Positions 1 through 7,594 of a DNA stretch of 64,000 bases are shown here, piece after piece. The notes beneath the pieces are model-generated. The model did no database searches and was not told the origin of the DNA. It saw nothing but the letters and a program-made list of their open reading frames with translations. Source of the stretch: Pseudomonas fildesensis (lineage in GTDB: Bacteria > Pseudomonadota > Gammaproteobacteria > Pseudomonadales > Pseudomonadaceae). The DNA lies in assembly GCF_001050345.1 (NCBI RefSeq), contig NZ_LFMW01000009.1, positions 161,305-225,304 on the forward strand, written 5' to 3'. The translations under genes and the position numbers were made by a program. How positions within the stretch are numbered: position 1 is the stretch's first letter; every line of letters starts with the position of its first letter.

Positions 1-111
1 CTTGGAGGGATTGGGAACAGTATGATCCAGAACGTGCAACACTCGGTTCCCGTGTGCCGAGCCTTGACCATAAACTAACCCGCCAGGCGAGACCCAAGAT
101 TTGGTTGCGGC
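1..111 (-). pseudogene. Orphan CDI toxin fragment, Ntox50-like (partial, runs off left edge)
   Basis: Minus-strand reading from about position 105 leftwards gives SWVSPGGLVYGQGS followed by HGNRVLHVLDHTVPNPSK. The HGNRVLHVLxHTVPNPxK stretch is what I remember as the start of the bacterial toxin 50 (Ntox50) domain, a predicted RNase of polymorphic toxin systems. The frame meets a stop inside the half-palindrome at 112-140, so there is no start codon and no delivery domain. It lies downstream of the immunity gene at 137-721 on the same strand, as the next cassette of the CDI array. The remainder and its immunity gene would lie left of position 1. Family assignment is from memory of the motif. 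Confidence 0.5.
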
Positions 112-140
112 ATTATTTTAAATAAATCCGTCCCCTTTAT
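112..140. repeat. Half copy of REP/MITE-like palindrome (AAATAAATCCGTCCCC)
   Basis: This is the right arm only (TTAAATAAATCCGTCCCCTTT) of the palindrome that is complete at 968-1031 and 1460-1521. It sits between the immunity gene 137-721 and the truncated Ntox50-like fragment, and supplies an in-frame stop to the latter. Confidence 0.8.
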
Positions 141-721
141 CCCCCTTTATCCTTTAACTGCATCCAGTAGTCATATGTTTCTCGAAGTCGACCGGTTTTT
201 TTTGATCCATCAGCAATAGCGGATGCGAATGCGTGAGCAACCCTGATTGGATTGGTAGGCGACGTGCCAGATGCCGATATAACAGGCTGCCCGTAATCTG
301 CCTGTTTTCTACTGCCTTTTAACTGACTCCAGCTCAGCTCAGGGTTACATCGGACCGCCACTTCACCATAATACATTCCGACTAAAACAGCCAAAGACAT
401 TGCATCTTCGGATAGAACAGGTGTGTTCAAATCAGCCGTGCCGGCAATTGAATCATTTCCTGTTTCGTTAACCGTTGATGGCAGTTGCTCTTTATGAATC
501 CGTGAAGCTAACCACTCAGCCACACCATCTAAAGATTCCGGGGAAAAATCCGCGTTCCAGCTTTCATATCCCGGCGTCTGCCAAACAGCTTGAATCAACT
601 CATCTAAACAGTAGGGTTTATTAAGCATAAAGAGCTCATAAAAACTATTTAGCTCTTTCGAATTCATAGATGAAAAAAATCTGTGACTGGCGTATAGGCG
701 GTTGTAAACTCCATAATCAAT
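137..721 (-). CDS. Probable immunity protein for the PD-(D/E)XK toxin
   Basis: A ~195-residue soluble, acidic protein with no signal peptide or membrane segment. It directly follows the disrupted nuclease toxin at 717-1062, whose stop codon overlaps its first codons, which is the usual toxin-immunity layout. The frame matches from IDYGVYNRLY onwards, yet the only codon at the junction is ATT (719-721). The first in-frame ATG is at 667 (MNSKELNSFY) and has no visible ribosome binding site. The frame stays open further upstream to 781 through the toxin gene. The start is therefore undecided: ATT by translational coupling, or the internal ATG giving 176 residues. Notable features are the conserved-looking block LDELIQAVWQTPG and a Ser/Thr-rich middle. 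I do not recognise a named Imm family. Confidence 0.6.
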   Translation of the reverse strand: MDYGVYNRLYASHRFFSSMNSKELNSFYELFMLNKPYCLDELIQAVWQTPGYESWNADFSPESLDGVAEWLASRIHKEQLPSTVNETGNDSIAGTADLNTPVLSEDAMSLAVLVGMYYGEVAVRCNPELSWSQLKGSRKQADYGQPVISASGTSPTNPIRVAHAFASAIADGSKKTGRLRETYDYWMQLKDKGG

Positions 722-1062
722 GCACCTTAATTTTGATTCCCGCGTCGGACAAAGCTTTTTCAAGGGCTGGCGCAGGTCCAACGCGTCCTGTGACGGGGCT
801 CCTATAAAAATTCCATGTTACCCCATTAACCATACCGCGGCTCAGGAGCTCCGTATCCTTCATCACTTGAAGGGCTGTATTGGCGTCGAGTGAAGTGTAT
901 CCAACCTTGGACTCATGAGCCAAAGCACCTGGAGCTAGCTGGTCGACGACACGCACGCCTTGTAGCGAAAAGGGGACGGATTTATTTAGAATAAGCAGCA
1001 CTGAATTATTTTAAATAAATCCGTCCCCTTTACCTGCTGGTTCCGGCTACTTCTTTTGCACC
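717..1062 (-). pseudogene. Orphan CDI toxin, PD-(D/E)XK nuclease-like, split by a palindromic repeat
   Basis: On the minus strand the cassette opens with LVGAKEVAGTSR (1062 downwards), including the Gly-Ala-Lys cassette marker. It then runs into a stop at the edge of the 64-bp palindrome 968-1031. Beyond the repeat the frame resumes with QGVRVVDQLAPG, HESKVGY and later NFYRSPVTGRVGP to the stop at 717. Asp in VVDQL followed by ESK fits the D...ExK metal-binding pattern of restriction-endonuclease-fold toxins. The part before that Asp is missing or displaced by the insertion. The first residues of the longest ORF (MLLILNKSVP) come from the repeat itself and are not native. It should be non-functional as it stands, while the downstream immunity gene (137-721) is intact. 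Confidence 0.6.
968..1031. repeat. 64-bp REP/MITE-like palindrome, complete copy
   Basis: Terminal inverted arms AAAGGGGACGGATTTATTTA and TAAATAAATCCGTCCCCTTT flank a short centre (GAATAAGCAGCACTGAATTATT). The copy interrupts the PD-(D/E)XK toxin cassette. Arms of this kind resemble elements linked to REP-associated Y1 transposases, but no transposase gene is present here. Confidence 0.85.
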
Positions 1063-1064
1063 AA

Positions 1065-1427
1065 CTAATCCATGCAGTAGTAACTGTAAAGATCCGCATC
1101 AGGCCAAAGTTCGTCATATGCGGTTAACGTGCTTCGCAGGGCCTCGCTACGAGGGTCCTCGGAAGGATTCATATTTGAAATTACAAATTCTTTAATTTCG
1201 GGCCACTGAAGCTCACGCATACAAAATGCCACAACTTCAAATGGCGAGTTTCCAGACATTAAAATCAATTTAAATTTATCTATAAAATCTTCTTTATAGC
1301 CAGGATGCTTTTTTACAAACTCCAAAATATTTAACAAGGACATCTCGTAGGAAATGTCTAGTTCTTCACCAAAAGCGGCTATAGCCATATCGCAAAGCTC
1401 ATCAAACTCTTTAATTACGTCATTCAT
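1065..1427 (-). CDS. Orphan immunity protein, toxin partner lost
   Basis: A ~120-residue, strongly acidic, probably all-helical protein starting MNDVIKEFDEL. The ATG at 1427 is chosen because the longer ORF to 1490 begins inside a palindromic repeat (MLLILNKSVP). It ends immediately before the next cassette marker (CTTTTGCACC, 1053-1062), like the other immunity genes here. No toxin precedes it: the upstream side holds only repeats (1460-1617), so the cognate toxin was probably deleted or replaced by repeat insertion. No Imm family recognised. Confidence 0.6.
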   Translation of the reverse strand: MNDVIKEFDELCDMAIAAFGEELDISYEMSLLNILEFVKKHPGYKEDFIDKFKLILMSGNSPFEVVAFCMRELQWPEIKEFVISNMNPSEDPRSEALRSTLTAYDELWPDADLYSYYCMD

Positions 1428-1459
1428 TTCGGCACCCAGGCACCTTTTCTTGGGGGAAA

Positions 1460-1548
1460 TGGGGACGGATTTATTTAGAATAAGCAGCACTAAATTATTT
1501 TAAATAAATCCGTCCCCTTTATCCTAAATAAATCCGTCCCCTTTATCC
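1460..1548. repeat. REP/MITE-like palindrome plus an extra half copy
   Basis: A complete palindrome (GGGGACGGATTTATTTAGAA ... TAAATAAATCCGTCCCC, 1460-1521) nearly identical to 968-1031 is followed directly by a second right arm (1525-1548). The extra arm suggests slippage or a nested insertion. It lies just upstream of the orphan immunity gene 1065-1427. Confidence 0.85.
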
Positions 1549-1617
1549 CAAAGAGCGTAATGTTCCAGGCTTGCCCACAGAAACTAAAACAAAAATTTTG
1601 TCTGACCCTGATTACCT
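1548..1617. repeat. Degenerate ~70-bp repeat, related to 7236-7306
   Basis: The stretch AAAGAGCGTAATGTTCCAGG ... TTTTGTCTGACCCTGATTAC is an imperfect copy of 7236-7306. Both end in the TCTGACCC(C/T)GATTA word, which I associate with termini of REP-transposase type elements. It is probably the scar of an older mobile element between two cassettes. Confidence 0.55.
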
Positions 1618-1618
1618 C

Positions 1619-2074
1619 CTATAAATTAAGCTCATATAGCGCGTTCAAAAAATCAGAAAAGTTTCTCGACACCAGTGTCATATTTGAATCGTCAGGCTTT
1701 GCTCCATCACACTTTTCTAATTCATGATCCCAAAAATAGACCTTGCCTCTGCCCTCCCCTTTAATACCCAAGCAAATTTGGTTGCCTCCAGGGTCGCATG
1801 CAATTGCTATAAACCCTTCAGGGATACGCCCTCTATACAAGTTTAAATTTCTGACAAAATCATATGTATCACTCCTATTCAAACCGTAAAAACGTTGAAC
1901 CGATGACCCATCCTCATTATCCATAAAACGGAAACTATCTGGTTCAGGGTAACCTCCTCCGTTATGAGATAAGAATAGATAATATTCTCTAGGCAGAGTC
2001 ACCCCAATAAAACTCTCTAGCAATTTCATCGCGTCATCTGAGATGGAATTTCCAGGTTCTATTATTTCAATCAT
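1619..2074 (-). CDS. SMI1/KNR4 (SUKH) family immunity protein
   Basis: A 151-residue protein with the SUKH-1 hallmarks. An early helix precedes LPREYYLFLSHNGGGYPEP. The middle has FIAIACDPGGNQICLGI, then GKVYFWDHE. The C-terminal helix is NFSDFLNALYEL. SUKH proteins commonly neutralise nuclease toxins by direct binding in the cytoplasm. It lies 13 bp downstream of the WHH nuclease cassette (2088-2597) on the same strand and is its presumed antidote. Length is typical of the family. Confidence 0.88.
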   Translation of the reverse strand: MIEIIEPGNSISDDAMKLLESFIGVTLPREYYLFLSHNGGGYPEPDSFRFMDNEDGSSVQRFYGLNRSDTYDFVRNLNLYRGRIPEGFIAIACDPGGNQICLGIKGEGRGKVYFWDHELEKCDGAKPDDSNMTLVSRNFSDFLNALYELNL

Positions 2075-2087
2075 ATCAATAAAACTC

Positions 2088-2597
2088 CTATTTATACGGT
2101 TTTATTCCAGAGGTTGCTACACCACCAGTATGGCGCACAGCATCATGTAAATCTGAAGGAATTAATTGCATCAAGCCAGACTCTTGATGATGATGCCAAG
2201 TAAAATTATCAGGTGTACGTTTATAACCGGAAGATTGATTAGCCAACTTAAAGTCTCGATCGCGGTTCCCTGTCAAATCGATCCGTACTTTCTTCACGGC
2301 ATAGGGGGCGAAATCAGGATACCCAGCTCCAGAAAAATGAACACTATTCGGGTATTTTTGAGCAATTTCCGCAGGCAAATCGCCTAAAGGAATTGTGGTG
2401 TTTGCATACCTCTGTGAATTTATCGGGCTACGACCATTAACAGGTCGAATACGATCAATATTTAGTTGTCCTGCATCAGCATCGCCTAAATTCCTGATAC
2501 CAGACACTTCCTCAGCAACCGTAGTTCCGTGCGGCCCTTTCGCCCCGTTGATTACAGCGGAGTAAAAAGCTATACCCTCGGCAGTGCCGGGGATATT
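2088..2597 (-). CDS. Orphan CDI toxin, WHH-type HNH nuclease
   Basis: The open frame begins after a stop at 2598-2600 with NIPGTAEGIAFYSAVINGAKGPHG, so it keeps about 15 residues upstream of the Gly-Ala-Lys marker. The longest ATG/GTG-type ORF starts at 2507. The C-terminal ~110 residues carry FTWHHHQESGLMQLIP followed by LHDAVRHTGG. This is the W-H-H...H...H arrangement of WHH nucleases in the HNH/ENDO VII superfamily, which cut DNA with one metal ion. There is no export domain, so in isolation it is a silent cassette that could replace the tip of CdiA by recombination. Partner: the SUKH protein at 1619-2074. Confidence 0.8.
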   Translation of the reverse strand, partial: NIPGTAEGIAFYSAVINGAKGPHGTTVAEEVSGIRNLGDADAGQLNIDRIRPVNGRSPINSQRYANTTIPLGDLPAEIAQKYPNSVHFSGAGYPDFAPYAVKKVRIDLTGNRDRDFKLANQSSGYKRTPDNFTWHHHQESGLMQLIPSDLHDAVRHTGGVATSGIKPYK

Positions 2598-2617
2598 TTA
2601 GCACTTCAAATGACCAA

Positions 2618-3007
2618 CTAAAGCCCCATAACAAAATTTCTAATTAACTGTCTGTCCGAGTCATTTTCAGCCGCCCCATTTAAAGTTGGAATCAAATAAT
2701 AAAGCAATAATTCAACCCTTGACGCCTCTGCCGGAATAGCTTCCGCAACACAACCAAGTAATAATTTTATAGACATAATGGCCGCAAAGGACTCATACCC
2801 CCTCGGCCCAGAAAAAGGTAATTTTCTAAAGTAATATTTTGCTAATCGCTTCTGATCAGAACGCTTCCACGTACGATGGGGAATAAGTAGCAACGCTTCT
2901 CCCCAATCAGCAGACTCTATCGGATACTTAGTTATTAGCCAATCAGCAGCTTGATCAGAACTCATGTTAACAAGCTGTGCGCATAGCGCTCTCTGTCGCT
3001 CATCCAT
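2618..3007 (-). CDS. Probable immunity protein of the 3015-3443 toxin
   Basis: A 129-residue helical protein starting MDERQRALCAQLV. It has a leucine-rich central helix (IMSIKLLLGCVAEAIP) and ends NFVMGL. It lies 7 bp downstream of the orphan toxin 3015-3443 on the same strand and ends just before the next cassette, which defines it as the antidote by position. I recognise no Imm family. Confidence 0.6.
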   Translation of the reverse strand: MDERQRALCAQLVNMSSDQAADWLITKYPIESADWGEALLLIPHRTWKRSDQKRLAKYYFRKLPFSGPRGYESFAAIMSIKLLLGCVAEAIPAEASRVELLLYYLIPTLNGAAENDSDRQLIRNFVMGL

Positions 3008-3014
3008 ATTAAAC

Positions 3015-3443
3015 CTACTTCGGACTAAATAAATTTTCTGGCAGCCCGGAGTTACTACTCAACGATGCTGGCGGCTTGTAATGCCCAGAACTATTAGTCC
3101 ACTGACTTATTGTTCCTCGACTTGGACCATCATTATTCCCAAAGCGTATAGAACCTGCATATTTGACGTCCCCTCCACCGCTAAGTCCAAGGTGAGTCGA
3201 AAAATCCTCATTAACATTTGGTCTACTGACTCGAACTGCGCCATCAGGCATTGTTACAAAATCATATGATCCTGATGGCGTTATCTTGCTGCCACCTGGA
3301 GTTTGCAACCAGTAACGACCAGATGAGTCTTGAACAAGAGTCCTTATTGGTCGCTGCGCAATAGCAGGGTCATTTGGGAAAACATTCGTTAACGTACCGC
3401 GCTCAGTAAGGTTCGGAACAGCCCCAGGTCCTTTTGCACCGCT
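3015..3443 (-). CDS. Orphan CDI toxin cassette of unrecognised family
   Basis: The frame opens at the marker with GAKGPGAVPNLTERGTL and continues through VQDSSGRYWLQTPGG, GSYDFVTMPDG, STHLGLSGGGDVKYAGSIRFG and WTNSSGHYKPP to its stop. The latest possible ATG-type start is around 3308, but the homology-like unit clearly begins at the Gly-Ala-Lys. The conserved-looking H-L-G-L-S-G-G ... YAG ... SGHYKP pattern is one I associate with polymorphic toxin tails, but I cannot name its activity. No delivery region is present. Immunity gene 2618-3007 follows. Confidence 0.6.
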   Translation of the reverse strand, partial: SGAKGPGAVPNLTERGTLTNVFPNDPAIAQRPIRTLVQDSSGRYWLQTPGGSKITPSGSYDFVTMPDGAVRVSRPNVNEDFSTHLGLSGGGDVKYAGSIRFGNNDGPSRGTISQWTNSSGHYKPPASLSSNSGLPENLFSPK

Positions 3444-3454
3444 TTACTTTGTGT

Positions 3455-3859
3455 TCAACAACCTATATTTTCAACCACAATTCCGTGCGCAGCTTTCATA
3501 TAAAAGCAATATTCTTCCCCTGCACGAATCAATACACCTCTCTCCCACCATTTCTCACCCGCCCTTATAAAAAGGTCGGGCTGCAGCAGACTTTTAAACA
3601 TATCATCAAGGCAAGCCAGCTCATAAAAAATCTCTTTAAACTCATCTGCGCTAACAATTTTTGGCTCTTCTAGCAAGCGCTGCAGCAAGGACCTACATCT
3701 AATATCATTAAGGTATTCAGAATAATCCCAACGATATCCATCTTTGCACTCCTCAATAAAAAACCTCCACTTCTGAATTAAAGACACCAGACTTTCACCA
3801 CCAAACCCAAGGCGCGTTAAAACACTCGCACATAGTTCAAATATACTTTCATCTTTCAT
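3455..3859 (-). CDS. Immunity protein for the second CdiA fragment
   Basis: A 134-residue protein beginning MKDESIFELCASVL. Its ATG overlaps the stop of the cdiA fragment 3856-6627 by 4 bases (ATGA), the classical cdiA-cdiI coupling. It is rich in Leu, Glu and aromatic residues, with no signal sequence or membrane helix, so it should act in the cytoplasm on the matching toxin domain. Family not recognised. Confidence 0.65.
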   Translation of the reverse strand: MKDESIFELCASVLTRLGFGGESLVSLIQKWRFFIEECKDGYRWDYSEYLNDIRCRSLLQRLLEEPKIVSADEFKEIFYELACLDDMFKSLLQPDLFIRAGEKWWERGVLIRAGEEYCFYMKAAHGIVVENIGC

Positions 3860-6627
3860 AACTGATCCTTAAAGTATTTTAGCTGTGCGGCAGCATCACC
3901 GCCTGGCCTAAAGAAGGTATTTATTTTTCCTCCTCTCATAACACCAAAGTATCCAGTCGACGGTTCGAATCTAAGCATGGAGCCATCTGCCCGAGTTCCT
4001 TGCATTACTCCTCCGCGAGCAGCGGGAGACCAAAAAGATCGTGCGGCACTAACGTAAGAGTCTAACGAAGTAAATTCTGGTACATCCGCACCATCTGGCT
4101 TCGCTGTTGCTTTACCCTTTCCGCCCAGTATGACCCCTTGAGAATGTTTGGCATAATGCTCAAATGTTTTTCGCCCATTTGAAAAATCAGGTAATAACTG
4201 AAGTTCTTTAGGTCCTTGGCTGGCAACAACATCTACACCTTTAGCAGTACTTGGGCCGACTTCGCCTGTCGCTTTTGCACCGAAGTTTGCGTCATTGGCC
4301 GCCGATTCACCAGAACCTACGACCTTCGTTTCCCCTGACACCAAACCCGATGGTGTCGCTTTTGGACCAGGTATCACGTCCTTTGGTAATGAAGTCGTCA
4401 ACCCGCCCTTGAGGCCGTATGCGCTGGCAAATGCCACCATAATGGCATGCATCGCCATAACGGTATCATACTGTTCCTCGACTTCCGCCCGCGTCTTGTC
4501 CGAGTCTTTTGCCAGATTGTTTATCGTGATGTCGTGAAGAATGCTACCGGCGTCCAATCCCCGCAGAGCGGCTTCCGCATTCGCCGCATCAACACGGTAG
4601 AGGTCTTTATAAAGTAAGTTGTACGCGACATTTTCCCCGTATTCAGCGAGGGCTTTTTGAGCAGGGGCAATCAAGTTGCTACACGCTGTACTGGATAAAT
4701 TCCCGGCGGTGCACACTCCACGAATCGCTTCATCTCGATCTTTATCGGTAACGTTTATATACGCGAGTTCATCTTTTTCTTTGTCAGTGATGGTGCCCAG
4801 CATTTGTTTGCGTGAAAGCACAAACTTACGGGTAGCTTCCGGCACGCTGAGATAGTTATTCTCAACCGCATTTTTCCCAACCTGCGCGGCTGCCACCGCA
4901 TTCAGCGCGTCCTTGCCAACCAACGATCCGGAGAGCCCAGCCGCCAACGTCGAGAGACTGGAAATCGTCTGCTTTTGCCCTTCGGACAGGTTTTCGTTAC
5001 TGACTCCGCCATACAGACTTTCTTTGATCAGCTGTGCGGTTTTCTCCGCCGCCACGGCCCCGGCTGCCCCTGCCAGCGCGGAGTTACCACCGGCCCGCGC
5101 CAACACCGCACCCAATACCGCATGGGCCATCAGGTTGGCCTTGGGGTCACCATCGGTCATCTTCTTGACCGTCTGCGCCAGATACGGCGCCGCCGCACCC
5201 GCCAATGCCCCCCCTACACTGCCGCCCATGGCCGCTTGCACCACAGCCGTCACTGCCTGGCTGGCCTTCTGGAAGCTGCTGCCAACGCCATAATCCTGCT
5301 GGGCACGCTGGCTGATCTGAGCCTGTGTCGGATTGGCGATACCCTCATCAATCAACTTCAGGCGCGTGGCTTTGCTCACATCGCTGTCTGAGTCGTTGGC
5401 GGCCCTGATCCTGGCTGCAGCAATCGCATCGCCAATGCCCTTGGTCAACTCCATCGAGCTTTTGACCAACTCCATGCGCTCTTGCATGGCCTTTTCATCA
5501 GGCTTGTCGAGGCGCTGGTTAGCATTAGCCGTGTCGCGGTTCAAACCGACGAGGTCGTTGGCGCCTTCGGGGTTGCGCACTACGATCGTGCCTTCGCTGA
5601 CAGCGCTGCGCGTATAGCTGTGATCCGAATCATTAAGCGCCATGCCATACAGAGCGCCAGGTGTGAGGGTGCTCGCGCCGCTGCTGTAAGAACCGGAGAC
5701 ACTCATGCCCGCGGACTTGCTCTCGATCTCGCTCTTGTTCTTGATGTCACTAACCAGCAACCGATCGGTGAGCAGCAGGTTTTTGTCGGCCGTGGCTTCA
5801 CTGGCAATCACCGCACCTTGCAAGGTGGTGTTCTTGGCCACGTCGATGGTGTAGCCGCCCTTACCGGCGAAGAAGCCGCTCTGGTCGGTGACGGCCTGGT
5901 AGTCGCTGTTCATTTTCGACGCCGCCAGGTTCGCGGACGCTGTCACCGGGGAGCCATAACAGATCGGCGGAATGCAGATGCTCGCACCGAAGCCCGCGCT
6001 GTTCTGCTTGCTCTTGGACGTTTCGGTGTCTTGGCGCGACAGAATGTTGAGGTTGCCGCCGACGTCGGCATCAATGCGATCAGCGCGTACCTGCGCGCCG
6101 ATCAGGCTGGTGTCCTGGCCACTGCGCAGCACCAGCGAGCCGGTGTCCAGCGTGGTGTTGACTTGGGTAACCGAGCCGCCCGAACCCAGGTTCTTGGCGG
6201 TTTGTGCACCGAGGTCGATGGTGAAACCGTTTTGCTCGCCTATGTTGAAGCTGGCACCGATAGCGGTCCTGTTGCGTGAGCCGTCGTTTTTGCGGTCGGT
6301 AGTGTTCTGTGCGCTTTGCATCAGGATGTTGTTTTTCGCGGACAGCAACGTGCTGTCGGCTTTCAACGTACTGCCGGTAATCGTCAAGTCACCCACAGTG
6401 CCCGGCGCATCGCCCGCAGCGATGATCGACAGTTTGCCCCCGGCGTTGAGGTTGCTCTGGTGAGCGGTCTGCGCCGTGTATTCGCTGCTGCTTTTGGTAC
6501 GGGTGTTGGCCAGTTCGGTGCCGATCTTGATGAACGAACCGTTGCCGACGGAGCCACCGGTTTTGTCCTTGAAGCCGGTGCTTTGCTTACAGGACGAGGT
6601 GTTGGCTTTTTGATGCCTTGCGCGTTT
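3856..6627 (-). pseudogene. 3' fragment of a second cdiA: FHA repeats, VENN pretoxin, RNase-like toxin
   Basis: The open frame runs from a stop at 6628-6630. The longest start-codon ORF begins at a GTG (6396), but clear FHA-type repeat sequence continues upstream of it to about 6600. The fragment keeps the last FHA-2-like repeats (including ASICIPPICYG, paralogous to SLCIPPFCYG of the main CdiA), a hydrophobic Ala/Gly-rich pretoxin region, the canonical VENN motif (AVENNYL) and the marker GAKATGEVGP. The tail reads FEHYAKHS, SYVSAARSFW, RADGSMLRFEPSTGYFGV and NTFFRP, resembling BECR-fold RNases. It lacks the signal peptide and the TPS domain, so it cannot be exported by CdiB. Identity to the main CdiA looks moderate, so this is a diverged paralogue rather than a recent duplicate. 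Confidence 0.75.
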
Positions 6628-6632
6628 TTACG

Positions 6633-6852
6633 CTGAGGACTTATAGTCCGCCGGTCGTCCACATGGCGATTCAGGTTTGGCGACCTGACGGTAGAGAATG
6701 CGCAAGCCGGGGGCTTTTTTGCAGCCACTTGCGCGCCTGCAAAGTCGTTTTATGACGGCTGTGCGCGGGAGACCTTCGGGTCTGCCGGTTTTCTCTACTG
6801 CCGGTTCGCCAACCTGCGTACAGCTGTCACCCATTCGTTTGGCGACGTTTGA
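6633..6852 (+). promoter_or_regulatory. Long structured leader (candidate cis-RNA) upstream of the DUF6124 gene
   Basis: The plus strand can form nested helices. CAGGTTTGGCGA (6672-6683) pairs with TTCGCCAACCTG (6805-6816) with one bulge. GGTAGAGA (6690-6697) pairs with TCTCTACT (6792-6799). Enclosed hairpins are GCGCAAG/CTTGCGC (6700-6706/6728-6734) and AGACC-TTCG-GGTCT (6770-6783), the latter with a UUCG tetraloop. The minus strand reads as a spurious ORF, which I remember recurring in Pseudomonas genomes and which would fit conserved nucleic acid rather than protein. The element abuts the broken cdiA fragment on its left. Confidence 0.55.
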
Positions 6853-6888
6853 GTGATGGTATTCATCACTAAAGTAGAGAGTCCAAAA

Positions 6889-7158
6889 ATGAACAGATAC
6901 ATGCCCCTTACAGGCCACGATTCAACCATCCCCGCGCTGGTGATCGACACTCAAGCGCCCCTCGATGTTCTCTATGACGCCGCCGCTTACCGCATTCGTG
7001 CGGTGACTCAGTTTTTGGAGAACCTCGCGTTTCGGGAGGAGATCAGCAGTGATGCGATAGTGCTTCACGACTTTGCACTGTTGCTGGCAATTCCGCTGAG
7101 AGATGGGTGTGACTTACTCGATGTAATTGGGCGGAAGCTGAACTCACAAAACATATAA
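6889..7158 (+). CDS. DUF6124 family protein
   Basis: An 89-residue protein starting MNRYMPLTG. The ATG at 6889 is preferred over 6853 because family similarity begins here. Recognisable features are the central DVLYDAAAYRIRAVTQFLE helix and a second helix near the C-terminus. Pseudomonas genomes carry many copies of this small helical family (DUF6124, formerly grouped with DUF3077), and I know of no established function. It is transcribed against the surrounding CDI array, behind a long foldable leader (6633-6852), and is closed by its own terminator at 7169-7196. It may travel as an independent unit. Confidence 0.7.
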   Translation: MNRYMPLTGHDSTIPALVIDTQAPLDVLYDAAAYRIRAVTQFLENLAFREEISSDAIVLHDFALLLAIPLRDGCDLLDVIGRKLNSQNI

Positions 7159-7168
7159 ATAACAAATG

Positions 7169-7196
7169 GGCGGTTATTTTTATAACCGCCTTGTTT
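7169..7196 (+). terminator. Rho-independent terminator after the DUF6124 gene
   Basis: The perfect stem GGCGGTTAT (7169-7177) and ATAACCGCC (7182-7190) with a TTTT loop is followed by TTGTTT, 10 bp after the stop codon. Confidence 0.8.
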
Positions 7197-7235
7197 GACC
7201 ATTTCAAACAGATGAAAACGAAAATCTATTTTTTA

Positions 7236-7306
7236 AAGAACGTAATATTTCCAGGCCAGTTCCACAGACACTCAAACAAAAAAACGTTGTCTGACCCCGA
7301 TTACCC
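7236..7306. repeat. Degenerate ~70-bp repeat, related to 1548-1617
   Basis: AAAGAACGTAATATTTCCAGG ... GTTGTCTGACCCCGATTAC matches the stretch at 1548-1617 with scattered differences. It directly borders the truncated XRE gene, consistent with an insertion or deletion endpoint. Confidence 0.55.
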
Positions 7307-7310
7307 TTAG

Positions 7311-7540
7311 AAGCCCTCATCCGGCTTGCTCAAGCGCTGCACGTCAGCCTGGATGATTTGGTGTTTGCAGAAGGAGAACGCGGACCGTCAGACGATTTGC
7401 GCCTGCGTTTCGAGGCCGTCAGTCATATGCCCGAAGCCGAGAAATCAGTGATCAAGGCACTGCTCGATGGGATGATTCTCAAGTACCAGGCATCAAAAAT
7501 CATGGGGACGGATAACAGCAGCCGACCACCCAGTGCGTAA
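7311..7540 (+). pseudogene. 3' remnant of an XRE-family regulator
   Basis: Reading from 7311 gives EALIRLAQALHVSLDDLVF, the end of a Cro/C1-type helix-turn-helix with the usual L-A-x-x-L-x-V-S-L-D-D-L pattern. A C-terminal helix follows (EAEKSVIKALLDGMILKYQ). The N-terminal half of the HTH is missing: its place is taken by the repeat at 7236-7306. The nominal start within the fragment (ATG 7358) would give a 60-residue protein without a DNA-binding domain. Confidence 0.65.
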
Positions 7541-7594
7541 CCAGAAAAAAGGGCCGATCTGAAAGAGTGAACCGGCCCACATGCTTCGCTGCTG

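Noticed and set aside
968..1031. Palindrome as a rho-independent terminator
   Set aside because: The arms are AT-rich at the centre with no GC-rich stem followed by a T-tract, and several copies occur at joints, which fits a repeat element better.
112..1548. CRISPR array from the repeated AAATAAATCCGTCCCC words
   Set aside because: Copies are palindromic, irregularly spaced and separated by genes rather than by 30-40-bp spacers; no cas genes.
6628..6918. Minus-strand 96-codon ORF over the DUF6124 leader
   Set aside because: It covers the structured leader and the start of the DUF6124 gene; composition (Arg/Cys/Pro) and context suggest a by-product of conserved nucleic acid, not protein.
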